From Alphaproteobacteria bacterium (lineage in GTDB: Bacteria > Pseudomonadota > Alphaproteobacteria > UBA6615): DNA of 64,000 nt. The translations under genes were made by a program, and so were the position numbers. This document shows, piece by piece, positions 44,491 through 54,145 of this stretch (its first letter is position 1; every line of letters begins with the position of its first letter). Location of the stretch: positions 930,001 through 994,000 of the forward strand of contig JBDXCV010000003.1 of the NCBI GenBank assembly GCA_039980135.1. The letters run 5' to 3'. The notes under the pieces are model-generated. The model had not been told where the DNA came from and ran no database searches. It was given only the letters and a program-made list of their open reading frames with translations.

Positions 44491-46818
44491 TCAGGCGCGG
44501 GCTTCCGCGATCGCCCGCCAGACCCGGTCGGGCGTTGCGGGCATGTCGAGATCCTCGACCCCGACCTCCGCGAGCGCGTTCATAACCGCGTTCATCATGG
44601 CCGGTAGTGCCCCCACGGTGCCGGCCTCGCCCGCACCCTTGACGCCCAGCGGGTTGCGCTGGGTCGGGACGCCGTTGCCGACAATCTCGATGTCGGGGAG
44701 ATTGTCTGCGCGCGGCATCGCATAGTCCATGAACGACCCGCTCAGCAACTGGCCGCTGTCGGGATCGTAGACCACCTGCTCCATGAGCACCTGGCCGAGC
44801 CCCTGGGCGATCCCGCCATGGATCTGACCCTTCACGATGGTCGGGTTGACCATAATGCCGACGTCATCGACCACCCAGTAGCCGACCGGCGTCACGACGC
44901 CCGTGTCCGGATCGATCTCGACCTCGCAGACATGGCTGCCGTTGGGATAGGTGTCGTCCTCGGGAGAGAATGTCGCGGTCTCGTAGAGCCCCGGCTCGAT
45001 GCCCGCCGGTAGCCTGGCGGGCATGAACGAGGCCTTGGCCACTTCCTTCAGGGTGATTGTCTTGTCCGTGCCGGCGATCGTGAAGATGCCGTCGGCAAAT
45101 TCAAGATCGGCGCCGTCGGCTTCGAGCAGGTGGGCCGCGATCCGGCGTGCCTTGTCGATCACTTTCTCGGAGGCGTAGTAGAGCGCCGACCCGCCGATTA
45201 CTGTTGAGCGTGAACCCATCGTGCCGATGCCGAAGGCGACCCGGTCGGTGTCGCCGTCGATGACACGTACTTCACGCGGGTCGAGGCCGAGCCGCTCGCC
45301 GACGATCTGCTTGTACATGGTTTCATGGCCCTGGCCCTGGCTCTTGGTGCCCATCAGGACCGTGGCGCTGCCGTCGGTGTTGAATCGCACCTCAGCGAAA
45401 TCCGGTGACGGTGATCCCGCCCGCTCGATCGGGTTGGAGATGCCGATCCCCCGGAGTTTTCCGCGCGCGGATGAATCCTCGCGCCGTGCCGCGAAGCCGG
45501 CATAGTCGGCCATCTCCAGGGCCTTCGCCTGGTTTTCCGTGAAAGCGCCGCAATCATAGGAAAGGCCGAGCGCCGTTTTCACCGGCATCGCGTCTGACGC
45601 GATCATGTTCCGGGCGCGCAATTCGGCCGGGTCGACACCCAATTCGCGTGCGGATTCGTCGAACATGCGTTCGATCACGAAAGTCGCCTCGGGCCGTCCC
45701 GCGCCGCGATAAGGCGCGGTCGGGTTGGTGTTCGAATGTACCGTGCGCACGGTCACATGCGCTGCCGGGATGTCGTACACCCCGATCAGGGTGCCCACAT
45801 TGGCGAATACCGACAGCAGGTTCCGGATCGCCGAGAGATAGGCGCCGATATTCGCAATCGTGCTGACCCGCAGGCCGATCACATTGTTGTCGGCATCGAA
45901 GGCGAGTTCGGCCTCCGTGACATTGTCGCGGCCATGCTCATCGGCCTGGACGGCCTCGCTGCGTTCGCAATTCCATTTCACGGGGCGACCGATCTTGCGC
46001 GATGCCCACAGCACCAGCCGGTGCTCGGCATACTGCCAGCCCTTGGTGCCGAAGCCGCCGCCCACGTCGCGCGCCACAACCCGCATCGCCTGCTCGGGGA
46101 TGCCGAAAATCTTCTCCGACAGGAGCTGGCGGACGCGATGGGGGTATTGGACGTCGGCATGCAGGGTGTAGCGGTCTTCGTGCTCGTCATAGGTGCCGAT
46201 GGCGCCGCGCGGCTCCATATACTGGGCGAAAACCCGGCTGATGACGAAGCGGCGTTTCACGATGCGCGCGGCGTTTGCGAAGGCGGCTTCCACGGCGTCG
46301 GCGTCGCCCGCCTGGAACTGGCCCGAGACGTTGTCGGAGGAATCGTCCCACACGAGCGCCGCATCGGGTTCGACGGTTTTCGCGGTGTCGGTGATCGAGG
46401 GCAGGTCCTGATAGTCCACATCGATCAGTTCGGCGGCATCACGTGCCTGATTGAGGGTGTCGGCGACGACCAGCGCCACGGGGTCGCCCACATAGCGCAC
46501 GCGGCCCAGCGCCAGCGGCGGCTGCGGGCGATACTTCATGGGTTCGCCGTCGGGGCGCTTCCACTTGGCGGGCATGCCGGGAACGCCCAGATTGTCCGCG
46601 GCGACTTCCTCGCCCGTGAATACCCCCTGTACGCCGGGCGCGGCCTTGGCTGCCGTTGTGTCGATCGACCGGATTTCGGCATGGGCGTAGGGCGATCGCA
46701 GCAGGATCGCGTATGTCTGGCCGGGAAGGTTCACATCGTTTGTGAACAGCCCGCGTCCGCGCAGGAGTCGCGGGTCTTCCTCGCGGCGCACAGCCTGACC
46801 AACACCGAATTTTTCCAT
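44491..46818 (-). CDS. xanthine dehydrogenase-family molybdopterin-binding large subunit (CoxL-like)
   Basis: This 775-residue molybdenum hydroxylase is the second in the window. GGAGAG precedes the ATG. Features are Y-M-E-P-R-G-A, D-V-G-G-G-F-G-T-K-G, the form II-type loop P-Y-R-G-A-G-R (369-375), and C-terminal G-V-K-G-A-G-E-A-G with the catalytic Glu. It lacks the AYRCSFR loop of true CO dehydrogenase. No iron-sulfur or FAD subunit genes are adjacent, so partner subunits must come from elsewhere. It is convergent with the urease operon. Confidence 0.9.
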   Translation of the reverse strand: MEKFGVGQAVRREEDPRLLRGRGLFTNDVNLPGQTYAILLRSPYAHAEIRSIDTTAAKAAPGVQGVFTGEEVAADNLGVPGMPAKWKRPDGEPMKYRPQPPLALGRVRYVGDPVALVVADTLNQARDAAELIDVDYQDLPSITDTAKTVEPDAALVWDDSSDNVSGQFQAGDADAVEAAFANAARIVKRRFVISRVFAQYMEPRGAIGTYDEHEDRYTLHADVQYPHRVRQLLSEKIFGIPEQAMRVVARDVGGGFGTKGWQYAEHRLVLWASRKIGRPVKWNCERSEAVQADEHGRDNVTEAELAFDADNNVIGLRVSTIANIGAYLSAIRNLLSVFANVGTLIGVYDIPAAHVTVRTVHSNTNPTAPYRGAGRPEATFVIERMFDESARELGVDPAELRARNMIASDAMPVKTALGLSYDCGAFTENQAKALEMADYAGFAARREDSSARGKLRGIGISNPIERAGSPSPDFAEVRFNTDGSATVLMGTKSQGQGHETMYKQIVGERLGLDPREVRVIDGDTDRVAFGIGTMGSRSTVIGGSALYYASEKVIDKARRIAAHLLEADGADLEFADGIFTIAGTDKTITLKEVAKASFMPARLPAGIEPGLYETATFSPEDDTYPNGSHVCEVEIDPDTGVVTPVGYWVVDDVGIMVNPTIVKGQIHGGIAQGLGQVLMEQVVYDPDSGQLLSGSFMDYAMPRADNLPDIEIVGNGVPTQRNPLGVKGAGEAGTVGALPAMMNAVMNALAEVGVEDLDMPATPDRVWRAIAEARA

Positions 46819-46953
46819 CTGAATCTCTCCGAGGGCGCATGTCTTTGCCGCCGAGTCTTGATTGGCCCGGCGTGCCGCTACCCTAACAAGGATTGGTCGG
46901 CGGACAAGTGTCGGGTTCGGACCGGGAATCTCCGATCTGTTCGCCAGGCCCGA

Positions 46954-47790
46954 TCAACCGTCCGGCTTGACGATCCTGTTGGTCAGGGTACCGATGCCGT
47001 CGATCGTGACCGTCACGACATCGCCATCATCGAGCGAAGAGGTGCGCCCCGGGGTCCCCATGAAGATCATGTCCCCGGGGTTGAGGGTGAAATACCGGCT
47101 CAGATAGCTGACGACTCTGGCCGGTTTGTGGATCATGTTCCGGGTGTTTTCCTGCTGCACGATCTCACCGTTCAGTCGGGTCGTGAGCAGCACGTTGTTT
47201 GGGTCGAGCCCCGTGACCAGGGCGGGACCCACGGGCCCGAACCCGTCCGCGGCTTTGGCGCGCATCCATTGCAGGTCGCGGCCCTGCCAGCTGCGTTCGG
47301 TCAGGTCGTTGCCGGCGGTCAGGCCGAATACGTAGCCCATGGCATCGGCCTCGGACACATTCTTGGCCGACTTTCCGATGACCAAAACCAGCTCGCCCTC
47401 GAAATGCACGTTGTTTGCATCCGGCGGTAGCTCAATGTCGCTACCGCTGCCCGTGAGGGAAGTGGGAAGTTTCAGGAACAGCGGCGGCGGGCGATCCGAT
47501 GCGGAGGAGATATGACTGGCGAAGTTCATGCCGACGGCGAAGACCTTGCCCGCATCGGACGGCGGCAGAAGTTTCACGCTGTCGAGCGCGACGGTCTGCC
47601 CGGTCGGTTTTGCCCCCGTGATCGGGTCGCCGTCGAGCGTCGCGATACTGGTGCCGTTCAACTCGCCGTATGAGACCTGCCCGTTGAGGTTGAAGCGGAC
47701 ATATTTGGTGGTCGCGTCCTGCGCCACGGCAAGGGGACCGGCGGCGATCAGGGCAAGTGCGAGAATTCCGGGAACCAGGACCGAGCGCAT
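46954..47790 (-). CDS. FAH-family hydrolase with Sec signal peptide
   Basis: The protein has 278 residues. Residues 1-23 form a classic Sec signal (basic start, long hydrophobic core with A-L-A-L-I-A-A, A-V-A cleavage site). The mature part is a complete FAH domain: metal Glu pair in H-F-E-G-E-L-V-L-V-I-G-K, the Asp of T-A-G-N-D-L-T-E, Q-G-R-D-L-Q-W, and the C-terminal G-D-M-I-F-M-G-T-P. FAH enzymes are normally cytosolic, so an exported one is unusual. It is divergent, 100 bases away, from an amidohydrolase gene that also encodes a signal peptide. Confidence 0.85.
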   Translation of the reverse strand: MRSVLVPGILALALIAAGPLAVAQDATTKYVRFNLNGQVSYGELNGTSIATLDGDPITGAKPTGQTVALDSVKLLPPSDAGKVFAVGMNFASHISSASDRPPPLFLKLPTSLTGSGSDIELPPDANNVHFEGELVLVIGKSAKNVSEADAMGYVFGLTAGNDLTERSWQGRDLQWMRAKAADGFGPVGPALVTGLDPNNVLLTTRLNGEIVQQENTRNMIHKPARVVSYLSRYFTLNPGDMIFMGTPGRTSSLDDGDVVTVTIDGIGTLTNRIVKPDG

Positions 47791-47890
47791 CGCGGCGTCT
47801 CCGCATGTGAGGTGGAAGTATCCTTTAATCGACGAAAACTAGCATGGGTTGCATGTTGCGCCATCCCGCTGCGCGCGGCAGGATCGAAGC

Positions 47891-48757
47891 ATGAAATTCG
47901 ACATGAATAAGCTTGCTCGGCTGCTGGCGGCGGGAACCGTAATCGCCACGTTCCCGTCCCTTGTGCACGGGGACGAACCCCTCCCCGTCTTCGACGGACA
48001 TGTGCACTACAACGAGGATGCGACGGTCGCCTATAGCCCGGCCCGGATCGTCGAGAAGATGCACGCGGCGGGGGTGCCCCGCGCGCTCGTGTCGAGCACG
48101 TCGGACGACAACACGCTGGCCCTGCTTGAAGAGGGCGGGCCCGGGCTGGTCGTCCCGTTCCTGCGTCCCTATGGCGGACAAATCCATTCGGGCAACTGGT
48201 ATCGGCATCCCGACACGCTTGCCTATCTGCAATCCCGCTGGGACCCGGATCGCTACGCCGGGATCGGCGAGTTCCACCTCCACCAGCTCGCCGGTGCGGA
48301 CAGCGCGATCGTTCGCGCCGTGGCGCAAATGACGACCGACGCGGGACGGATGTTGCATGTGCATGCGGATTCCAGGGTGATCGAGGCCATCTTTTCACAC
48401 ACGCCGGACGCCCGCATTCTTTGGGCGCATGCGGGTATGGTCGATCCGCCGGAGGTCATTGCGCAGACCCTAGAGGCCCATGAAAATCTCTGGGCGGAGA
48501 TTTCGATCCGGGGGTACGAGATTTTCCCGGGTGGCGCGATCAATACGGACTGGCGCGAACTGTTCCTGGCCTATCCCGATCGCTTTCTGACGGCATCCGA
48601 TACCTATGTGACCGAACGCTGGGACGAGTATGCGCGGGTCATCGACCACCATCGCGGCTGGCTGGCCCAGCTGCCGACGGATATTGCGCGCGGAATCGCA
48701 TTCGGAAATGCCGTCCGCCTTTTCGGCGCGGGCGGCATCGCGGTGCTCGAGAAGTAG
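47891..48757 (+). CDS. amidohydrolase family protein with signal peptide
   Basis: The protein has 288 residues from the ATG at 47891. Residues 1-27 look like a Sec signal (K/R-containing start, L-A-R-L-L-A-A-G-T-V-I-A-T-F core, V-H-G before D-E-P). The mature barrel has the H-x-H metal motif F-D-G-H-V-H, H-V-H-A-D-S, W-A-H-A-G-M and a late S-D-T-Y Asp, as in amidohydrolase family 2. It is predicted periplasmic; the substrate is unknown. The divergent FAH neighbour is exported too. Confidence 0.82.
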   Translation: MKFDMNKLARLLAAGTVIATFPSLVHGDEPLPVFDGHVHYNEDATVAYSPARIVEKMHAAGVPRALVSSTSDDNTLALLEEGGPGLVVPFLRPYGGQIHSGNWYRHPDTLAYLQSRWDPDRYAGIGEFHLHQLAGADSAIVRAVAQMTTDAGRMLHVHADSRVIEAIFSHTPDARILWAHAGMVDPPEVIAQTLEAHENLWAEISIRGYEIFPGGAINTDWRELFLAYPDRFLTASDTYVTERWDEYARVIDHHRGWLAQLPTDIARGIAFGNAVRLFGAGGIAVLEK

Positions 48758-48917
48758 GCGTGGCGGATTCTCACGGCGGGCGTCTCGCATCTGTCGTTCG
48801 ACGCGGCTATGCTGCCGCCATATTCATGCCGGAGCAGATCCGGGGAAATAAGCTCTGCCCACCAACGGCGGGCGTTTTGGAACCTGCCGCAAGCGGCAGA
48901 CAAGGGGAGTGGAAATC

Positions 48918-49937
48918 ATGACCGACATCAGCAAAGTAGCGAAACGCCAGCTCGGCGGCAGTGACCTGAAATGCGCACCCGTCGGGCTGGGCTGCATGTC
49001 CCTGTCGGGCGTCTATGGCGCGGCAGACGACGATGAAAATGTGAAATTCGTCCGCTATGCGATCGACCAGGGCGTCGATTTCCTGGATTCCTCCGACATG
49101 TATGGCTGGGGCCATAACGAAGAGGTGCTCAAACGGGCCCTGGCGGACGGTTACCGCGACAAGGTGGTGCTGGCGACGAAGTTCGGCCAGGTCCAGCTCG
49201 AAGGCGGCGGCATGGGCGTCAACGGACGCCCGGAATATGTCGCGGAGGCCTGCGACAAGAGCCTGCAGCGTCTCGGAATCGATGTGATCGATCTCTACTA
49301 CCAGCATCGCGTCGATCAGGAGGTTCCGATCGAAGATACGGTCGGGGCGATGGCCAAGCTGATTGACGCCGGCAAGGTGCGGGCCATTGGTATCTGCGAG
49401 GCCAGGCCCGATACCATCCGCCGCGCCCACGCGACCCATCCGCTGGCCGCAGTGCAGAGCGAATACTCGATTCTGTATCGCGACGAGGCCGAGCAGATCC
49501 GCGCGGCCACCAGCGAGCTCGGCATTTCCTTCGTGGCCTATTCGCCGCTCGGCCGCGGACTCCTGACGGATCACTTCATCAATTCTGAAACCGTGCCGGA
49601 GGATGACCCCCATTATCGTCACCCCCGTTTCTCGCAGGGTAATTTCCAGCAGAACCGCGAGCTGGCGCTCCGGGTTGCCGAATTCGCGGCCAAGAAGAAC
49701 TGCACCCCGGCACAGGTGGTTCTGGCCTGGCTGATCGGACAGGGCGATGACGTCGTCGCCATTCCGGGCACCAAGCGCGCCGAACGGTTCGACGAAAACA
49801 TGGGCGCGCTCGATGTGTCGCTGTCGGCCGACGAGCTGGCCGCGATGTCTGCGGCAGTGCCGGTCGGTGCGGCGGCGGGGACGCGTTATCCCGATGCCCA
49901 GATGAAAAAGGTCTTCGTCGACTCAGCCGCGAATTAG
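48918..49937 (+). CDS. aldo/keto reductase (AKR13-like)
   Basis: The protein has 339 residues from the ATG at 48918, behind AGGGGAG; a GTG at 48909 is a less likely start. The catalytic tetrad is Asp57 and Tyr62 in F-L-D-S-S-D-M-Y-G, Lys88 in A-T-K-F-G, and the His of Y-Y-Q-H-R. G-C-M-S-L-S-G and S-P-L-G-R-G-L-L-T are typical of the YakC/AKR13 group. It reduces aldehydes with NADPH. The ribosome-binding site is good and the gene appears monocistronic. Confidence 0.9.
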   Translation: MTDISKVAKRQLGGSDLKCAPVGLGCMSLSGVYGAADDDENVKFVRYAIDQGVDFLDSSDMYGWGHNEEVLKRALADGYRDKVVLATKFGQVQLEGGGMGVNGRPEYVAEACDKSLQRLGIDVIDLYYQHRVDQEVPIEDTVGAMAKLIDAGKVRAIGICEARPDTIRRAHATHPLAAVQSEYSILYRDEAEQIRAATSELGISFVAYSPLGRGLLTDHFINSETVPEDDPHYRHPRFSQGNFQQNRELALRVAEFAAKKNCTPAQVVLAWLIGQGDDVVAIPGTKRAERFDENMGALDVSLSADELAAMSAAVPVGAAAGTRYPDAQMKKVFVDSAAN

Positions 49938-49943
49938 ATTTCG

Positions 49944-51218
49944 CTAGGGATGATCCCGCTCGGCAGAAGGCGGGACATCCTCAACCCTGCGATAGATGAC
50001 CAGCGACGCCAGCAAGGCGATCACCAGCGCCCCGAACATGGTGCGGTAGGCGATCGCCGGGCTGCGGCCCAGTTCGTCGACCGGGAAGGCGTCGAGGATG
50101 GCGCCGGTGCCCATTTGCACCAGGAACACGCCCGACCATGTGCAGACGTTGATGGCGGTGAACACCCGCCCGGTGTGAGTGTCGGGAAACAGGCTGCGTG
50201 CGTGGGCGAAAATGGGTGATGCCATTGGCGCGAACAGCGCAAACCCCGAAAGCAGGATGGTGACGACAAGTACCGAGCTGCTGCTGTTGATTGCCAGCAC
50301 GGCGGTCATGGTCGTGAAGGCCAGCATGCCGCAGGTTACGACGCCGCGCCTTGTGTCGAACTTGCGATCGAGCGGCCCATAGAGCACGGCGGCGATGATC
50401 CAGGTCAGCGAGACCACGAAGATGACGTTGCCGCGCGCGATGATATCGAGATCGAAAACGTCGTTCAGATAAGGGCCGATCCACAGATTTCGGATGGTCA
50501 CCAGTGCGCCCACGGACACGGCGGTGACGGCAGCGAAAGAATAGATGCGCACGTCCCCGAGGACATGGCGCACGCCCAGGATGGTCTCCAGCAGGGTCTC
50601 GCTGCTGGCAGGATGCGGTGCGTCGTCGGGCCGGTCGCGCACCATGATCAGCAGCGCGACCGCAACCAGAAGCGAGAACAGTCCGACAACAAGCAGACTG
50701 GCGCGCCAGCCGTAGAGTTCCACGGCGGCGGCGAAGGGAGAGGCGGACAGCAACATGCCGGCACCGCCGACAGCGATCGAGATGGCGGTGCCCGTCGCCA
50801 GCCGGTCGCGGGCGATCCACCGCGACAGCAACACGATCACACCCATGAAAACCGGGGCCGCGCCGCAACCGATCAGGAACAGGCCGAGGGCCAGCACGAT
50901 CACGCCGTGCGCGGCCGAAAAGACGATGGCGCCCAGCGCGGCTAGCGAGAACAACGCGGCCATCGTGCGCCGGGGGCCGAAGCGGTCGAGGAACACGCCC
51001 ACGGGAAGCTGCATCAGTGCCGCACCCAGGAATATCGCGGCTGGCAGGCTCGAGAGTTCACCCGGCGTCAGCCCGAGTTCTGCGCGCAGGTTCGGGGCGA
51101 TGACGGCCGGCGCGGAGCGCAGGAAATGCGCCAGGATGAACGTCAGCCCCAATATGGGTGCCATCCGGATTATCGCGGCGCGGCGGCTATAGGGCGCGGA
51201 GGGGGATTCGCTCGGCAT
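49944..51218 (-). CDS. MFS transporter, NarK/CynX-like
   Basis: The 424-residue protein has about 12 hydrophobic helices. The first loop G-V-F-L-D-R-F-G-P-R-R-T is the standard MFS motif between helices 2 and 3, and the central part has G-P-L-D-R-K-F-D-T-R-R-G. The C-terminal tail is hydrophilic. The substrate is not predictable. It converges on the aldo/keto reductase gene, 6 bases away. Confidence 0.86.
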   Translation of the reverse strand: MPSESPSAPYSRRAAIIRMAPILGLTFILAHFLRSAPAVIAPNLRAELGLTPGELSSLPAAIFLGAALMQLPVGVFLDRFGPRRTMAALFSLAALGAIVFSAAHGVIVLALGLFLIGCGAAPVFMGVIVLLSRWIARDRLATGTAISIAVGGAGMLLSASPFAAAVELYGWRASLLVVGLFSLLVAVALLIMVRDRPDDAPHPASSETLLETILGVRHVLGDVRIYSFAAVTAVSVGALVTIRNLWIGPYLNDVFDLDIIARGNVIFVVSLTWIIAAVLYGPLDRKFDTRRGVVTCGMLAFTTMTAVLAINSSSSVLVVTILLSGFALFAPMASPIFAHARSLFPDTHTGRVFTAINVCTWSGVFLVQMGTGAILDAFPVDELGRSPAIAYRTMFGALVIALLASLVIYRRVEDVPPSAERDHP

Positions 51219-51533
51219 GTGTTCGCAAACGGGGCTGGGGCGAAGTGTGCAGCAACCATTCTACATCGGCGGGCGCCGTGACGGACAGACCGGCAGATGA
51301 AATACCGCTTGGGAGAATTCGACGCGCGGCAGGCGGCTCGATATCTCTTTCAATCCGGACGACCACGAAAGTGAATAATCGGCGGGTATGGTCCGTGCGT
51401 CTCCCCAATCGACCCGTCACGGTCATCGACGAGATCTTGACGTTTCCGCTCTTGTTGCCTGAGATGAGTATCCGGTTCAGGCCCAATTGTGCATCGGAGC
51501 GAATGCCGCCTGCCGTCCAGGAAGGGTCTGTAT
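51219..51533. other. Gap without a supported gene
   Basis: No credible gene, hairpin or repeat is seen. Open frames cross it on both strands, but they lack ribosome-binding sites and recognisable motifs. It holds the divergent promoters of the MFS gene and the secreted hydrolase. Confidence 0.5.
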
Positions 51534-52319
51534 ATGTTGCTTCAACCGATCGTGCGTCGATTCGAAACGATGCTGGCCTTCGCCTTCGTTGCCGCTGGCT
51601 TCGTCCTGCTGGATTCGGCGCGCGCTGACTCTGAAACCATCCCGACCCGCCCCGGCGTGACGGTGCCGTTCGAAATTGACGTGCCAAGCGGCGCGCCGGC
51701 CATCGTGTTGATCTTCGAGGGGGGTGGCGGAAGCATCGAGCGGCGGGCCTTCGGCTGGGAGATACACGAGCTGCTGGTCGATGACGGGATAGGCGCCGCC
51801 TCGATCGGGGCGCCATCAGATCAGCATGGTTTCCTGGGCGGCATGCACCCGAGCTTCCGCGCGACGGACCAGCACGTGGACGATATCGATATTGTCCTGG
51901 GGGCGATCGTGTCGGAGTATGATCTGCCGATCTGGGTTTTTGGTGTCAGCATGGGCGCGGCCTCGGCCGCCATGTACGGACTGCGCCGTTCCGGGCGGGT
52001 TGCGGGGGTCGTTCTGGCTTCCAGCCCGACGCGCCCTCCACGTGGCCTTGGGGTGCACGAGCTTCCGCTGGACCAGATCACCGTGCCGCTTCTTGCCGTT
52101 GCGCATGCCGATGACGGGTGCCCGGGTACGCCGCCAACGGGCGCGCAGGAAATAGTAAACGCGGCAAGTTCTTCACCCAATGCCAGAGCAAGAATATTCT
52201 CTGGCGGTGACTCGGCAGGGTGGAGCCCATGCCGGCCTCGCAGCCACCATACGTTCTACCGGATAGAGCGCGAGGTTGGTCGTGCAGTCGCAGACTTCAT
52301 CAAGTCGAATACACCCTGA
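51534..52319 (+). CDS. secreted alpha/beta hydrolase-like protein
   Basis: The protein has 261 residues from the ATG at 51534 after AGGAAGGG. A hydrophobic N-terminal segment (about residues 13-29, ending S-A-R-A before D-S-E) is probably a signal peptide. The nucleophile elbow G-V-S-M-G-A-A carries the presumed Ser; the acid is in A-D-D-G-C-P-G and the base in R-S-H-H-T-F. Only the general esterase/lipase fold can be assigned; a Dlh-like or poly-ester hydrolase role is possible. It is convergent with hyuB. Confidence 0.68.
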   Translation: MLLQPIVRRFETMLAFAFVAAGFVLLDSARADSETIPTRPGVTVPFEIDVPSGAPAIVLIFEGGGGSIERRAFGWEIHELLVDDGIGAASIGAPSDQHGFLGGMHPSFRATDQHVDDIDIVLGAIVSEYDLPIWVFGVSMGAASAAMYGLRRSGRVAGVVLASSPTRPPRGLGVHELPLDQITVPLLAVAHADDGCPGTPPTGAQEIVNAASSSPNARARIFSGGDSAGWSPCRPRSHHTFYRIEREVGRAVADFIKSNTP

Positions 52320-52331
52320 TGACAGGTCGGC

Positions 52332-54131
52332 CTAGGCCGCCCGCGCGGCGCGCAGCTCCTTGCGGCGGGCTTGCGTGGCGGCTTCATCGACTTCGAGGGA
52401 TTCGTCATCGATTTCGCCGGTGAAGATCACACCATAGATATCTTTCGCCTTCTCCAGGGTCTCCCAGCCTTCCAGCACATCCACGATCACACGTTCGGTT
52501 TCGCGATCGAGCGGATCGCCATAGCCGCCCCCGGCGGAATCGCGGCCGCGGACGCGCTGGCCCGGATTGATTGTGACCTGTGCCACGTTCGGCAATCGTA
52601 CCGGCTGTGTTTCGTCCTCGATCAGCCATGTCTCGCCTGATGTGCCCGGCAGGCCGCCGAGAACGCCGCGCGGTTGCGTGTGTTGGCCGTCGCACGAAAT
52701 CACGGCCATCATCGGGGCATGTGTGGGACCGTACTCGATCTGCTGGGCGGGGGCGCCGCGGCGGCGTCCCGCGCCGGCGGAATCGGTCACCAGCGTAAGT
52801 GATTCCACGCGGATCGGATGCTTGAGCTCATCGACCTCGACCGAATCCCGGTACATCAGCCCTGCGATCACCGGAATGGCGTAGTTGACCCAGCCGTCCG
52901 CCTCGGAACTTGCCGGGCCGCCGTTGGTCGACAGCATCAGCCGGTTCACATAAGGCTCGGGCTCGCGCCGCAGGTCCTGGCCTGAAATCACGGCCATGCC
53001 GGCGCCCAGCCCGGCGCCGCCCTCCGACAGTCCCATGCCTTCACCCAACTGCGCGAACGCGGACTGGGTGATGTTGACCAGCCGCTCGGACACGTTGGTG
53101 GTAGAGACCGAGCAGGAATGAGGGAAGGTGGGTGCGGCGACAACGCTGTCCTCGGCATATTTGAAATGCAAACGTCGGAACGCCCCCTCGTTGCGCGGCA
53201 AATCCTTGTCGAGGGCGTTGAAGATTGCGCCCACCACGGCCGAGGTAGCTGAACCGAGCGAGGTGTTCAGGCCCGCGTCCACCGACGGCGGGTTGTCCCG
53301 CAGGTCGACATGAATGTTGCCCTCGTCCGGATCGATGTCGATCTTCACGGTCAGCTCCAGGCCGTCAGGCAACAGACCCTCCAGCGGATCCGAACGACCC
53401 TTGTTGACAAGGCTCGCCTTGGGCAGCTTGCGGATATTGTCGATCATGCGGCGCTCGGAATAGTCGAACCATTCGCGCATGAAGGCCTTGACCGTGTCTT
53501 TGCCGTATTTCTCGCAGAATGCCTCGAGGCGTCGCTCGGCGACGCGCGCCGAGCCCAGCCCGGCCAGGTAGTCGCCGTACCATTGGTCGGGCACCCGGAT
53601 GCGCGCCCGGCACATGCGCATGATGTCCTCGACATTCTTGAAGTCACGCTGGATGCGCACACCGGGGAAGACCAGCGCGCCTTCCTCATACACGTCGCGG
53701 GCGCGCACGAAGTAGCTCGACGGGATCGAGTTGCCGATATCGGCCATGTGGCACTTCGAGACGGCAGTAAACAGATGCTCGCCCTCGAAGAAGACCGGGA
53801 CCATGAAGGTGTGGTCGGCCGGATGGGTGTTGCCGCCATAGGGATCGTTATCGAGATAGGCGTCGCCGCGCTGGATATCACCGGCGTGATACTCGCGCAT
53901 ATTCGCCGTCTGGATGTGACAGCCGAAGATATGCACCGGCAATCCCTCGGCCGGGGCGAGCAGCTCGTCATTGCCGGTGACCAGGCAACAGGAAAAATCG
54001 CGCGCCGACGAGATCACGGCGGATCGTGCCGAGCGCAGCAGCGTGTTGGTCATTTCCCGGACGATTCCGTCGAGACGGTTCGCCATCACTGAGATCAGGA
54101 CGGGGTCGAGGGTGGTTTCGGGTTCAGACAT
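52332..54131 (-). CDS. hyuB: hydantoinase B/oxoprolinase family, subunit HyuB
   Basis: The protein has 599 residues from the ATG at 54131 (GGGAGAG before it). Typical HyuB segments are the N-terminal D-P-V-L-I-S-V-M-A-N-R-L, the middle G-L-P-V-H-I-F-G-C-H, the N-D-P-Y-G-G-N-T-H-P-A-D-H metal-like motif, the long G-E-G-M-G-L-S-E-G-G-A-G region, and R-D-S-A-G-G-G-Y-G-D-P near the end. It works with HyuA in ATP-dependent opening of hydantoin-type or 5-oxoproline rings. It starts 14 bases after the hyuA stop. Confidence 0.9.
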   Translation of the reverse strand: MSEPETTLDPVLISVMANRLDGIVREMTNTLLRSARSAVISSARDFSCCLVTGNDELLAPAEGLPVHIFGCHIQTANMREYHAGDIQRGDAYLDNDPYGGNTHPADHTFMVPVFFEGEHLFTAVSKCHMADIGNSIPSSYFVRARDVYEEGALVFPGVRIQRDFKNVEDIMRMCRARIRVPDQWYGDYLAGLGSARVAERRLEAFCEKYGKDTVKAFMREWFDYSERRMIDNIRKLPKASLVNKGRSDPLEGLLPDGLELTVKIDIDPDEGNIHVDLRDNPPSVDAGLNTSLGSATSAVVGAIFNALDKDLPRNEGAFRRLHFKYAEDSVVAAPTFPHSCSVSTTNVSERLVNITQSAFAQLGEGMGLSEGGAGLGAGMAVISGQDLRREPEPYVNRLMLSTNGGPASSEADGWVNYAIPVIAGLMYRDSVEVDELKHPIRVESLTLVTDSAGAGRRRGAPAQQIEYGPTHAPMMAVISCDGQHTQPRGVLGGLPGTSGETWLIEDETQPVRLPNVAQVTINPGQRVRGRDSAGGGYGDPLDRETERVIVDVLEGWETLEKAKDIYGVIFTGEIDDESLEVDEAATQARRKELRAARAA

Positions 54132-54145
54132 CTTGCTCTCCCTGA

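Noticed and set aside
45736-47430. 564-residue open frame on the plus strand
   Set aside because: It runs opposite the second CoxL-type gene and the exported FAH gene, with no motif or ribosome-binding site.
51187-51816. Minus-strand frame covering the 51.2-51.5 kb gap
   Set aside because: It overlaps the start of the secreted hydrolase and shows no motif; a gene remnant cannot be excluded.
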